Of a stretch of 64,000 bases of DNA, positions 19,932 through 27,771 are shown piece by piece. Below the pieces are notes generated by a model that saw only the letters and a list, made by a program, of their open reading frames with translations, made no database searches and was not told the origin of the DNA. This stretch comes from Rhodoferax sp. (GTDB lineage Bacteria; Pseudomonadota; Gammaproteobacteria; Burkholderiales; Burkholderiaceae_C), in NCBI RefSeq assembly GCF_028688795.1, contig NZ_JAQTXM010000027.1:1-64000 (forward strand), read 5' to 3'. Numbering within the stretch: the stretch's first letter is position 1; each line of letters begins with the position of its first letter. The position numbers and the translations under genes are program-made.

Positions 19932-20741
19932 ATGACCATCAAGGCACATCAAAAACTGTTGCTCACTGGCGCTGCCGGTGGTTTGGGCCAGGCCTTGCGC
20001 GAGCGCCTCAAGGCCAATTGCGAGGTACTTCGTTTGTCAGACCGCTTGGCCTTTGGCGTTGCCGCCGCGCAAGAAGAAATCATGCTGGCCGACCTGGCCG
20101 ATGCACAAGCTGTGAGTGTCATGGTGCAAGGCGTGCAAGCCATCGTGCATTTGGGCGGTGTGTCGGTCGAAGGCCCGTTTGGCCCGATCCTGCAAGCCAA
20201 CATTTTGGGTCTTTACAACCTGTATGAAGCGGCTCGTCTGCACGGTGTCAAGCGCATCGTGTTTGCCAGCTCCAACCACGTCACCGGTTTTTACCACCAG
20301 TGCGACACCATTGATGCAACTGCCCCAGCGCGCCCGGACAGCCTGTATGGCGTGAGCAAGGCCTTTGGCGAAGACCTGTCGCGCTTTTACTTTGATCGCT
20401 ACGGCATCGAAACCGCCTGTGTGCGCATTGGCTCTTCATTCCCTGAGCCGCGCGACCGCCGCATGCTGGCCACCTACCTGAGCTTTGACGACCTTCACCG
20501 TTTGATCACCGCCTGTCTGACGACACCGGTGCTGGGCCACAGCATCATTTTTGGCATGTCGGACAACGCCGTCACGTGGTGGGACAACCGTTGCGCCAAA
20601 CACATCGGCTACGTGCCGCAAGACAGCTCGGACGTTTTCCGTGATGCCGTTTACGCCAGGACCTCTGCGCCCGACCTGAGCGACCCGGTGGCCCAGTTCC
20701 AGGGCGGCGGCTTTGTGGTGGCTGGCCCGTTTGGCGCGTGA
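19932..20741 (+). CDS. udh: Uronate dehydrogenase
   Basis: The 269-residue short-chain dehydrogenase/epimerase fold protein has TGAAGGLG for NAD binding, the catalytic YGVSK pair and SSNH. Overall it resembles Agrobacterium Udh along its length (HLGGVSVEGPF, ILQANILGLYNLYEAAR). Udh oxidises D-glucuronate or D-galacturonate to the aldarolactone with NAD. The start at 19932 gives family length; an in-frame ATG at 19857 would add 25 residues. The stop nearly touches the lactonase gene, which would open its product. Confidence 0.92.
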   Translation: MTIKAHQKLLLTGAAGGLGQALRERLKANCEVLRLSDRLAFGVAAAQEEIMLADLADAQAVSVMVQGVQAIVHLGGVSVEGPFGPILQANILGLYNLYEAARLHGVKRIVFASSNHVTGFYHQCDTIDATAPARPDSLYGVSKAFGEDLSRFYFDRYGIETACVRIGSSFPEPRDRRMLATYLSFDDLHRLITACLTTPVLGHSIIFGMSDNAVTWWDNRCAKHIGYVPQDSSDVFRDAVYARTSAPDLSDPVAQFQGGGFVVAGPFGA

Positions 20742-20749
20742 GCCTTGCC

Positions 20750-21670
20750 ATGACACAGCCGCAAGCTGAACTGGTGCTGGACGCGCGCAACGCCGTAGGC
20801 GAAAGCCCGGTGTGGAACGCCGCAGAACAAGCGCTGTATTGGGTTGACATCCCCGCACGCACACTGAACCGCTGGACGCTGGCCACCCAGGCCGTGACCA
20901 CCTGGAAGGCCCCTGAAATGCTGGGCTGCGTGGCGCCCATGGCCGGCGGTGGCTGGATCGCCGGGGCTGAAACCGGCATCCTGAGCTCACAACTCGAAGC
21001 CGATGGCCAACTCGGTTTCAAACGCCTGGTGACGGTGGACCATGCCAAACCAGGCATGCGCTTCAATGATGGCCGCTGCGACCGCCAGGGCCGCTTCCTG
21101 GCTGGCACCATGTTGATGGATATGGCATCTAGCCAAGGTGAAGGCGGCGTGTACAGCTATCAAATCAGCAGCAATGGCGCTGGGCAACTCGTCAAACTAC
21201 TGGACGGCTTCAAAACGCCCAACGGCCTGGCCTTCAGCCCCGACGGCCGCACCATGTATTTGTCAGACTCGCACCCCTCTGTGCAACTGATCTGGGCCTT
21301 TGACTACGACACGGCCACCGGTACGCCAAGCAACCGCCGGGTCTTTGTGGACATGAATGCCCTGTATGGCCGCCCCGACGGTGCCGCCGTGGACGCTGAC
21401 GGTTGTTACTGGATTTGTGGCAACGACGCCGGCCTGGTGCATCGTTTCACGCCTCAGGGCAAGCTCGATCAATCACTGGCCGTGCCGGTCAAAAAGCCTG
21501 CTATGTGCGCCTTTGGTGGCCCCAATCTGGACACCCTGTTTGTCACCTCCATCCGCCCCAGCGGCGTTGACCTGTCAGACCAACCGCTCGCCGGTGGCGT
21601 ATTTGCCTTGCGCCCGGGCGTGTGCGGCTTGCCCGAGCCCCAGTTTTCCCCCGTTCCTGTCAGTCGTTAA
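20750..21670 (+). CDS. SMP-30/gluconolactonase-family sugar lactonase
   Basis: The 306-residue six-bladed propeller protein of the regucalcin family has metal-site motifs GESPVW (Glu), FKTPNGLAFSPDG (Asn) and YLSDS (Asp). It follows udh by 8 bases and probably hydrolyses the aldarolactone that Udh makes to glucarate or galactarate. A GTG at 20738 overlapping udh is an alternative start; ATG at 20750 fits the family N-terminus better. It is cytoplasmic, with no signal peptide. Confidence 0.88.
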   Translation: MTQPQAELVLDARNAVGESPVWNAAEQALYWVDIPARTLNRWTLATQAVTTWKAPEMLGCVAPMAGGGWIAGAETGILSSQLEADGQLGFKRLVTVDHAKPGMRFNDGRCDRQGRFLAGTMLMDMASSQGEGGVYSYQISSNGAGQLVKLLDGFKTPNGLAFSPDGRTMYLSDSHPSVQLIWAFDYDTATGTPSNRRVFVDMNALYGRPDGAAVDADGCYWICGNDAGLVHRFTPQGKLDQSLAVPVKKPAMCAFGGPNLDTLFVTSIRPSGVDLSDQPLAGGVFALRPGVCGLPEPQFSPVPVSR

Positions 21671-21705
21671 TAAGTTTTTCAACCTGGTCCATCAAGGAGA
21701 CAACC

Positions 21706-22689
21706 ATGACCTTTCGCCGCAACTTTCTCGCCGCTGCCGTCGCCGCCCTGACGCTCTCGGCCACCTTCACTGCCAGCGCACAAAACATCGTGCTCAAGGC
21801 CACCGACACTCACCCGGCGGGCTACCCAACGGTGGTGGCCGTTGAAAACATGGGCAAACGGCTTGAAGCTGCCACCAATGGCCGCATCAAGATGCAAATG
21901 TTCCCCGGTGCTGTGCTGGGCCAGGAAAAAGAAGCTGTGGAACAAGCCCAGATTGGTGCGATCCAGATCGTGCGCATCTCGCTGGGCGTGATTGGCCCGG
22001 TGGTGCCTGAGGTGAACGTGTTCAACATGCCGTTTGTGTTCCGCGACATCGCCCACATGCGCGCCGTGATCGACGGCCCGATTGGTAGCGAATTGCTAGA
22101 CAAAGTTACTGCCAGTCCAGCCCGTCTGATTGGCCTAGGCTGGATGGACGGCGGCGCGCGCAGCCTCTACACCAAGAAAAAAGTGCAAACCCCGGCTGAC
22201 TTGAAAGGCGTGAAAGTGCGCATGATGGGCAACCCGCTGTTTGTTGACACCATGAACGCCATGGGCGGCAACGGTATATCAATGGCCTACGGTGAGGTTT
22301 ACAGTGCGCTACAAACCGGCGTGATTGACGGTGCTGAAAACAACCCACCAAGCTTCTTCACGTCGAACCACTTCAACGCCGGCACCAAGTACTACGCGCA
22401 AACCAACCACCTGATCATTCCAGAGATTCTGGTGATGTCCAAAGTGGCCTGGGACAAGCTGTCTGACGCAGACAAAGCACTGGTGAAAAAAGAAGCACGT
22501 GCCGCCCAAATGGACCAGCGCGCCTTGTGGGACAAGAGCGTGGCCGACTACACCGCCAAGCTAAAAGCGGCTGGCATCGAGTTTGTGTCAGTCGACCAAA
22601 AACTGTTCTATGACGCCACCGCACCAGTGCGGGCCAAACACGGCGCCAACTATGCCGACCTGATGAAGCGCATTGACGCTACCAAGTAA
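21706..22689 (+). CDS. dctP: TRAP transporter substrate-binding protein (DctP family)
   Basis: The 327-residue periplasmic protein has a signal peptide (MTFRRNFLAAAVAALTLSAT ... ASA), then a DctP fold (DTHPAGYPTVVAVENMGKRL; MFPGAVLGQEKEAVEQ; NPPSFF). AAGGAG precedes the ATG. It should deliver a sugar acid to the DctQM permease that follows; uronate or aldarate is inferred from the neighbours. It uses nearly the same leader peptide as the unrelated TctC protein at 26226. Confidence 0.92.
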   Translation: MTFRRNFLAAAVAALTLSATFTASAQNIVLKATDTHPAGYPTVVAVENMGKRLEAATNGRIKMQMFPGAVLGQEKEAVEQAQIGAIQIVRISLGVIGPVVPEVNVFNMPFVFRDIAHMRAVIDGPIGSELLDKVTASPARLIGLGWMDGGARSLYTKKKVQTPADLKGVKVRMMGNPLFVDTMNAMGGNGISMAYGEVYSALQTGVIDGAENNPPSFFTSNHFNAGTKYYAQTNHLIIPEILVMSKVAWDKLSDADKALVKKEARAAQMDQRALWDKSVADYTAKLKAAGIEFVSVDQKLFYDATAPVRAKHGANYADLMKRIDATK

Positions 22690-22703
22690 ATGCATCACTG
22701 ATA

Positions 22704-22779
22704 GCGTCACTGCGAGCGGAGCTAGGTAGTCCATGCCTTTTGGCGCCATGGATTAGCTGTCTTTCGCTCGTTATGACGC
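22704..22779. repeat. Palindromic hairpin element between dctP and dctQ
   Basis: GCGTCACTGCGAGCGG ... TAGTCCATG pairs imperfectly with CATGGATTAGCTG ... CGCTCGTTATGACGC. It is a REP-like hairpin of the widespread type with ends resembling GCGTCATTGCGAGCG and CAATCCATG. Lying between two cistrons, it could form an RNA hairpin that protects the upstream dctP message or lowers read-through, giving more binding protein than permease. The function is inferred. Confidence 0.7.
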
Positions 22780-22808
22780 CGCCAACCACGCTTGTCACGG
22801 GCAACCCC

Positions 22809-23336
22809 ATGAAAAACAAAATCCTTCGCCTCAACGACACCCTTTACCTGACATGCATCTGGATCTCAGGCTTGTCGGTCATCGCGATGTCGCTGATCAT
22901 TCCCTGGGGCATTTTTGCCCGCTATGTGCTGGGCACCGGCTCGCAGTGGCCGGAGCCCATTGCCATTGTGTTGATGGTGGTTTTCACCTTCTTCGGGGCT
23001 TCGGCGGCCTACCGGGCGCGCGCCCACATTGCCGTGGCCATGGTGACCGAGCGCTTGCCCAAACCAACGCAGCGCTTACTGGCCAGTGCGATTGACGTGT
23101 TGATGCTGATGGTGGCTGGTTTTGTCACGCTGTACGGTGCCAAGCTGTGCATGGAAACCTGGGGCCAGACTGTTGGTCAGTTGCCCTGGATGCCGGTGGG
23201 TGCCACCTATTTACCAGTGCCGCTGGGAGGTTTGACCACGTTGATATTTGTGATGGAACACATTGCTTTTGGTCAGCAGGGCGATCGTGCCGTGGTGACG
23301 TTTGACCATCCCAAAGTGAAAGTCGAGGCCGCCTGA
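22809..23336 (+). CDS. dctQ: TRAP transporter small permease (DctQ family)
   Basis: The 175-residue protein has four membrane segments and the DctQ pattern (RYVLGTGSQWPEPIA; YRARAHIAVAMV). It pairs with the large permease, whose ATG overlaps its stop by one base. The ATG at 22809 lies after the hairpin element; no strong ribosome site is visible, which fits lower expression than dctP. Confidence 0.9.
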   Translation: MKNKILRLNDTLYLTCIWISGLSVIAMSLIIPWGIFARYVLGTGSQWPEPIAIVLMVVFTFFGASAAYRARAHIAVAMVTERLPKPTQRLLASAIDVLMLMVAGFVTLYGAKLCMETWGQTVGQLPWMPVGATYLPVPLGGLTTLIFVMEHIAFGQQGDRAVVTFDHPKVKVEAA

Positions 23337-24619
23337 TGGATGCATTTGTATTGCTAGGCTCGTTCCTGCTGTTGATCATTGTGGGCATGCCGGTGGCTTA
23401 TGCCATGGGCTTGTCGGCCATCATTGGTGCATGGTGGATCGACATTCCGCTGGATGCCATCATGATTGCTATAGCCGGGGGCGTGAACAAGTTCTCGTTG
23501 CTGGCCATTCCGTTTTTTGTGCTGGCCGGGGCCATCATGGCCGAGGGCGGCATGTCGCACCGGCTGGTGGCATTTGCCGAAGTTCTGGTGGGCTTTGTGC
23601 GTGGTGGCCTGTCTTTGGTCAACATTCTGGCCTCTACGTTTTTCGGTGCCATCTCCGGTTCGTCAATGGCAGACACAGCCTCGATTGGCTCAGTGCTGAT
23701 TCCCGAGATGGAGCGCAAAGGTTACCCGCGCGCCTTTGCCACTGCGGTGACCGTGAGTGGCTCGGTGCAAGCGATTTTGATTCCGCCCAGCCATAACGCG
23801 GTGATTTATTCGCTGGCCGCCGGCGGCTCGGTGTCGATTGCGGCGCTGTTTCTGGCTGGTGTCTTGCCTGGTTTGATACTGGGGCTGACGCTGGCCATCA
23901 TGTGCCTGTTCATTGCCAAAAAGCAGAACTTTCCCAAGGGCCGCAGCATTCCCATGAAAGAGGCGTTGAAGATTTGTGTCGATGCGCTGTGGGGCCTGAT
24001 GACCATGGTGATCATTTTGGGCGGCATCCTGAGTGGCGTGTTCACCGCCACCGAGTCGGCTTCCATTGCGGTGATCTGGGCCTTTTTTGTCACCATGTTC
24101 ATCTACCGTGATTACAAGTGGAACGAGCTGCCCAAGCTGTTGCACCGCGTGGTGAAAACACTGGCTATTGTGATGATTTTGATCGGTTTTGCCGCCAGTT
24201 TTGGCTACATCATGACCCTGATGCAGATCCCGACGCAGATCACCGGCCTGTTCACCAGCGTGTCAGACAACAAATACGTGGTGCTGTTGATGATCAACAT
24301 TTTGCTGCTGGTGCTGGGCACCCTGATGGACATGGCCCCGCTGATTCTGATCATGACGCCGATCCTGCTGCCCATCGTCACCAGCCTGGGTGTCGACCCG
24401 GTGCACTTCGGCATGATCATGATGGTGAACCTCGGCATGGGTCTGATCACTCCACCTGTGGGTGGCGTGCTGTTTGTTGGGGCGGCAGTGGCTAAATTGC
24501 CGATTGAGAGCGTGGTCAAGGCGCTGATGCCGTTCTTTGGTGCGCTGTTGATGGTGTTGTTTGCGGTGACCTACATCCCTGCGCTGTCGCTGTGGCTGCC
24601 GAACCTGTTGCTGAAATAA
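23336..24619 (+). CDS. dctM: TRAP transporter large permease (DctM family)
   Basis: The 427-residue protein has about twelve membrane segments and DctM motifs (GAISGSSMADTASIGSVLIP; PPVGGVLFVG). It uses the sodium or proton gradient to import the ligand delivered by DctP. It is coupled to dctQ by a one-base overlap and followed 48 bases later by the talarate/galactarate dehydratase gene. Confidence 0.93.
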   Translation: MDAFVLLGSFLLLIIVGMPVAYAMGLSAIIGAWWIDIPLDAIMIAIAGGVNKFSLLAIPFFVLAGAIMAEGGMSHRLVAFAEVLVGFVRGGLSLVNILASTFFGAISGSSMADTASIGSVLIPEMERKGYPRAFATAVTVSGSVQAILIPPSHNAVIYSLAAGGSVSIAALFLAGVLPGLILGLTLAIMCLFIAKKQNFPKGRSIPMKEALKICVDALWGLMTMVIILGGILSGVFTATESASIAVIWAFFVTMFIYRDYKWNELPKLLHRVVKTLAIVMILIGFAASFGYIMTLMQIPTQITGLFTSVSDNKYVVLLMINILLLVLGTLMDMAPLILIMTPILLPIVTSLGVDPVHFGMIMMVNLGMGLITPPVGGVLFVGAAVAKLPIESVVKALMPFFGALLMVLFAVTYIPALSLWLPNLLLK

Positions 24620-24667
24620 GCGAGCAGCTGGAAATGAGACAAATTTTCTCGCCAAACCGGGTCATGT

Positions 24668-25783
24668 ATGGATCGCGTCAAGCACGTTGAGGTGTCGCTA
24701 TACCAGGTGCCGCTCAAAACCCCGGTCAGTGATGCCAAGGTATTGACCGGCCGTCAAAAGCCGCTTTCACACATTGGCATGCTGACTGTGACGATAGAGA
24801 CCGTCAACGGCGCTCAAGGCTTTGGCTTCAGTTATGCCTTGCGCGCCGGCAGTGCTGCCCTGTACGCACACGCCAAGGATTTGGCCGGTGAGTTGATTGG
24901 TGAAGACCCAAGAGACATTGGTCGGCTTTGGGAGAAACTGGCCTGGCTGGGTGCCTCGGTTTCCCGCACTGGGGTCTCGGTGCAAGCCATTGCCGCCTTT
25001 GACATTGCGCTTTGGGACCTGAAGGCCAAATCGGCCAACGTGTCGATCGGAAAACTGCTTGGCACCTACCGCGATGCTGTGCCTTGTTACAACACATCTG
25101 GCGGCTATCTGAATGCGTCAACGGCCGAGGTGCTGGACAACGTGGACGCCTCGATCAACCGGGGCTTGGGAGGCATCAAACTCAAGGTTGGCCAGCCTGA
25201 CCTTAAAAAAGACTTGGACCGCGTCGCTGCCGTGCGTCAGCATGTGGGCGATGGCGTCCCACTGATGGTCGATGCGAACCAGCAATGGGACTACACCACG
25301 GCGCTCAGAGCTGGTCGCGTTCTGGACCAATACAAGCTGGTTTGGCTCGAAGAACCGCTGAACGCCTACGATTACCACGGCCATGCGCGCTTGTCAGAAA
25401 GGCTTGACACCCCGATTGCCACAGGTGAAATGTTGAGCAGTGTGGCAGAGTGTGGTGAGCTCATCCGGCACAACTCGGTCACTTTTATTCAGCCTGATGC
25501 GCCGCGGGTGGGTGGCATCACACCGTTCCTCAAGATTGCCGCACTGGCCGATCTGAATCGCCTGAAGATGGCGCCTCACTTTGTGATGGAAATCCACATT
25601 CACCTGGCCTGTGCCTACCCGCATGAATCTTGGGTTGAGCACATCGAGTGGTTGGAACCCGCCTTCAATGAACGCCTTGAAATCAAAGATGGTTACATGG
25701 GCTTGCCACAGCAAACCGGGCTGGGCTTCAGTTTGTCCGGGCAGGCGTTGGCGTGGCAACAAGCTACCGCTCGCCTTTTCTGA
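24668..25783 (+). CDS. L-talarate/galactarate dehydratase-like enolase-superfamily enzyme
   Basis: The 371-residue protein matches the Salmonella L-talarate/galactarate dehydratase along its length: TPVSDAKVLTGRQKPL, the catalytic lysine motif GGIKLKVGQP, metal ligands in MVDANQQW and EEPL, QPDAPRVGGI, and the His of APHFVMEIH. It would dehydrate galactarate to 5-keto-4-deoxyglucarate, or epimerise and dehydrate L-talarate. It is the last gene of the TRAP operon. The product sits in the same pathway as GudD and GarD but has a different substrate range. Confidence 0.88.
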   Translation: MDRVKHVEVSLYQVPLKTPVSDAKVLTGRQKPLSHIGMLTVTIETVNGAQGFGFSYALRAGSAALYAHAKDLAGELIGEDPRDIGRLWEKLAWLGASVSRTGVSVQAIAAFDIALWDLKAKSANVSIGKLLGTYRDAVPCYNTSGGYLNASTAEVLDNVDASINRGLGGIKLKVGQPDLKKDLDRVAAVRQHVGDGVPLMVDANQQWDYTTALRAGRVLDQYKLVWLEEPLNAYDYHGHARLSERLDTPIATGEMLSSVAECGELIRHNSVTFIQPDAPRVGGITPFLKIAALADLNRLKMAPHFVMEIHIHLACAYPHESWVEHIEWLEPAFNERLEIKDGYMGLPQQTGLGFSLSGQALAWQQATARLF

Positions 25784-25784
25784 A

Positions 25785-25801
25785 CGGACATCGTATAACT
25801 A
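25785..25801. promoter_or_regulatory. Predicted operator c
   Basis: CGGACATCGTATAACTA is a weaker match (about 12 of 17) to the island operator. It starts two bases after the dehydratase stop and 186 bases before operator d, in the intergenic region that drives tctCBA, so the two could cooperate through looping. Confidence 0.4.
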
Positions 25802-25932
25802 AAGCACGATTTGATGATGTCGTGCATGTGCCATGAGGATTCAACTCCTCCTCTAATCGTATGGAGTCGAAGCATATTGCCAAATTTTTAGGGCATTTAA
25901 TAGGGGTTTTCCATAACCTTGGGTAAAAACAA

Positions 25933-25961
25933 TTGACGCGCAAGAGTGAAGCAAAGACAAT
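25933..25961 (+). promoter_or_regulatory. Sigma-70 type promoter before tctCBA-garD operon
   Basis: TTGACG (25933-25938) and GACAAT (25956-25961) are spaced by 17 bases, a good -35/-10 pair. Operator d begins 10 bases after the -10 box, covering the likely transcription start, so a repressor bound there should block initiation. Confidence 0.6.
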
Positions 25962-25970
25962 TTAACTCAT

Positions 25971-25987
25971 CAGACAACATACAACTT
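25971..25987. promoter_or_regulatory. Predicted operator d over the tctCBA promoter
   Basis: CAGACAACATACAACTT is the reference site of the four-member set (with 18807, 19832 and 25785). Its position just downstream of the -10 box suggests repression by the FadR-type regulator encoded at 19028-19780. Confidence 0.55.
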
Positions 25988-26026
25988 ACCAAGTCGTTTT
26001 TAACCCGGCATTAGAGGAGACAACCC

Positions 26027-26206
26027 ATGCAAGAACACACGATAAATCTGCGCCGCAGTTTTTCGAAAGCCGCCGCCAGCACAGGCTTGGCTGCCGCAGG
26101 TGGCACAGCGCTCGCGCAAGCCTTCAGCTTCAGCCCCAACCAGCGCTACCCCGACCCATCGGTGCTGATTCTTGACCCCAGTTTTGCCAAGTACCGCATT
26201 TTTTAA
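26027..26206 (+). pseudogene. Remnant 5' end of an exported SMP-30 lactonase gene
   Basis: AGAGGAG precedes an ATG that opens 59 codons with a Tat-like leader (LRRSFSKAAASTGLAAAGG), then NQRYPDPSVLILDPSFAKYR. This resembles the start of exported gluconolactonase/SMP-30 proteins, which normally continue for about 300 residues. Here TAA follows at 26204-26206 and tctC begins 20 bases later, so the propeller domain is gone. It may still be translated as a short leader cistron. The family assignment rests on the N-terminal stretch only. Confidence 0.6.
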
Positions 26207-26225
26207 CCAATTTAAGGAGCTCACC

Positions 26226-27200
26226 ATGACTTTTCGTAGAACTTTCCTCGCAGCTGCCGTGGCCGCAGTCACCCTGTCCACCACCTTCACGGCCGCAGTT
26301 GCTGCGGAGTGGCCCAGCAAACCCGTCCAGGTGATCGTGCCCGCCGGGGCCGGTGGCGACACCGACTTCAACGCCCGTCAAATGGCCCGCTTCTTCCAGA
26401 AAATCACCGGCAAGACGATGATCGTCACCAACGTCAATGGCGGTGGCGGCACGATTGCCATGTCTCAGGTCCAAGATGCGGCGCCGGACGGCAACACGAT
26501 GTTTTTCGGGCATACCGGCCAGTTGATCGTCAACGAGATTTCTGGCTTGATCGACTACAAGTTTGACGCCAAGCTCGACATCGCCTGCATCCCGGCGATC
26601 GACAAGGGTGTGGTGTTCATTGGCAGCAAGAAATCAGGGCTCAAGACGGTTCAAGACGTGGTGACCAAAGCCAAGGCTGCACCTGGCACCGTGATCTACG
26701 GCACCGAGATGGGTGGCTTCTCGCATCTGCAGGGCCTGATGTTCGCCAAGCAGGCGGGCGTGCAGTTGAAATTTGTCGATGTGGGCTCGGCCTCGGACAA
26801 GATCACTTCGTTGCTGGGCGGGCGCATCGATTTGGCATCGATATCGTTTGGCCCGGTTAAGGACTACGCAACAACTGGCGACATGGCCATGGTGGCGCAG
26901 TTCAGCAAGGTGCGTAACCCCTTGCTCGGCGACATCAAGACCTTCACCGAGCAGGGACTGAGCTTCGACATGGAGAAGCCTTACATCATCGCGTTCCCCA
27001 AAGGGACCGACCCGGCCATCCAGAAAAAAATGGCTGACGTCATGGCGCAAATCACCAAGGACCCCGCCTATGCCAAGGCACTGGAGGATGGCTTCAAACA
27101 GCCAGTCTCGTTCATGCCCGCCAAGGAAGCCGTCGCCCACCTGAACAAGGTGCGTGACGACCTCATGCAATACAAAGACCTGCTGCGTCAAAAGAAGTAA
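26226..27200 (+). CDS. tctC: Tripartite tricarboxylate transporter substrate-binding protein (TctC/Bug family)
   Basis: The 324-residue periplasmic protein has a signal peptide (MTFRRTFLAAAVAAVTLS ... AVAA), then the Bug fold: WPSKPVQVIVPAGAGGDTD, NVNGGGGTIAMSQV. AAGGAG precedes the start. It would capture a carboxylated sugar for TctAB. Aldarates are the likely ligand from context: glucarate/galactarate genes follow in the same operon. Confidence 0.9.
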   Translation: MTFRRTFLAAAVAAVTLSTTFTAAVAAEWPSKPVQVIVPAGAGGDTDFNARQMARFFQKITGKTMIVTNVNGGGGTIAMSQVQDAAPDGNTMFFGHTGQLIVNEISGLIDYKFDAKLDIACIPAIDKGVVFIGSKKSGLKTVQDVVTKAKAAPGTVIYGTEMGGFSHLQGLMFAKQAGVQLKFVDVGSASDKITSLLGGRIDLASISFGPVKDYATTGDMAMVAQFSKVRNPLLGDIKTFTEQGLSFDMEKPYIIAFPKGTDPAIQKKMADVMAQITKDPAYAKALEDGFKQPVSFMPAKEAVAHLNKVRDDLMQYKDLLRQKK

Positions 27201-27276
27201 GCCGCGTTCGAAACGGCTGGTCACAAGCTTGGCTGGCTTGTGACCACCTCACAACCTGGAAGGACCGGAGACCGAC

Positions 27277-27759
27277 ATGGTCAACAAAAAAAGACTTGAA
27301 TTTTTCTTGGGGCTGACCATGCTGTTGGTTGGCCTGGGGTACTTGTGGGCCACCACCAACATCCCGCGCAAACATGACGGCATTGACGCATCCTTTGTGC
27401 CGTATATCCTGGGCTCGCTTTGCAGTTTCCTGGGGGTGCTGCAGCTGCTGGCTGCAGTCAGACTAAAAGCCGCCGCTGCCACAGATGCCAGCACCTCGAA
27501 GGCCGACTACGCCACATTGTGGAAAACGCTGGCACTGATCGTGGGATATGTCGCGCTGCTGAGTTGGGTGGGCTTCCCGATCATGACCGTGGTGTACTTG
27601 ATGGCACAGTTCTATGTGTTGACACCCGCCGACCAGAAGCCGCGTTGGGTGTTGTACGCCACGGTGGCGGTGGTCACCTCTGCGGTCGTTTACCTGCTGT
27701 TCCGCCACGCTTTTGATTTGATCCTGCCGCTGGGTTGGCTGGACTTTGACACGGAATAA
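27277..27759 (+). CDS. tctB: Tripartite tricarboxylate transporter small membrane subunit (TctB)
   Basis: The 160-residue protein has four membrane segments with a polar loop in the middle, as usual for TctB. It lies 76 bases after tctC and 12 before tctA, with GGAAGGACCGGAG upstream of its ATG. Sequence conservation in TctB is low, so the call leans on context. Confidence 0.85.
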   Translation: MVNKKRLEFFLGLTMLLVGLGYLWATTNIPRKHDGIDASFVPYILGSLCSFLGVLQLLAAVRLKAAAATDASTSKADYATLWKTLALIVGYVALLSWVGFPIMTVVYLMAQFYVLTPADQKPRWVLYATVAVVTSAVVYLLFRHAFDLILPLGWLDFDTE

Positions 27760-27771
27760 CCGGGGCACACC

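Noticed and set aside
22080..22130. Another palindromic repeat copy inside dctP (AATTGCTAGACAAAG...)
   Set aside because: Only the first block matches; the encoded residues fit the normal DctP family sequence.
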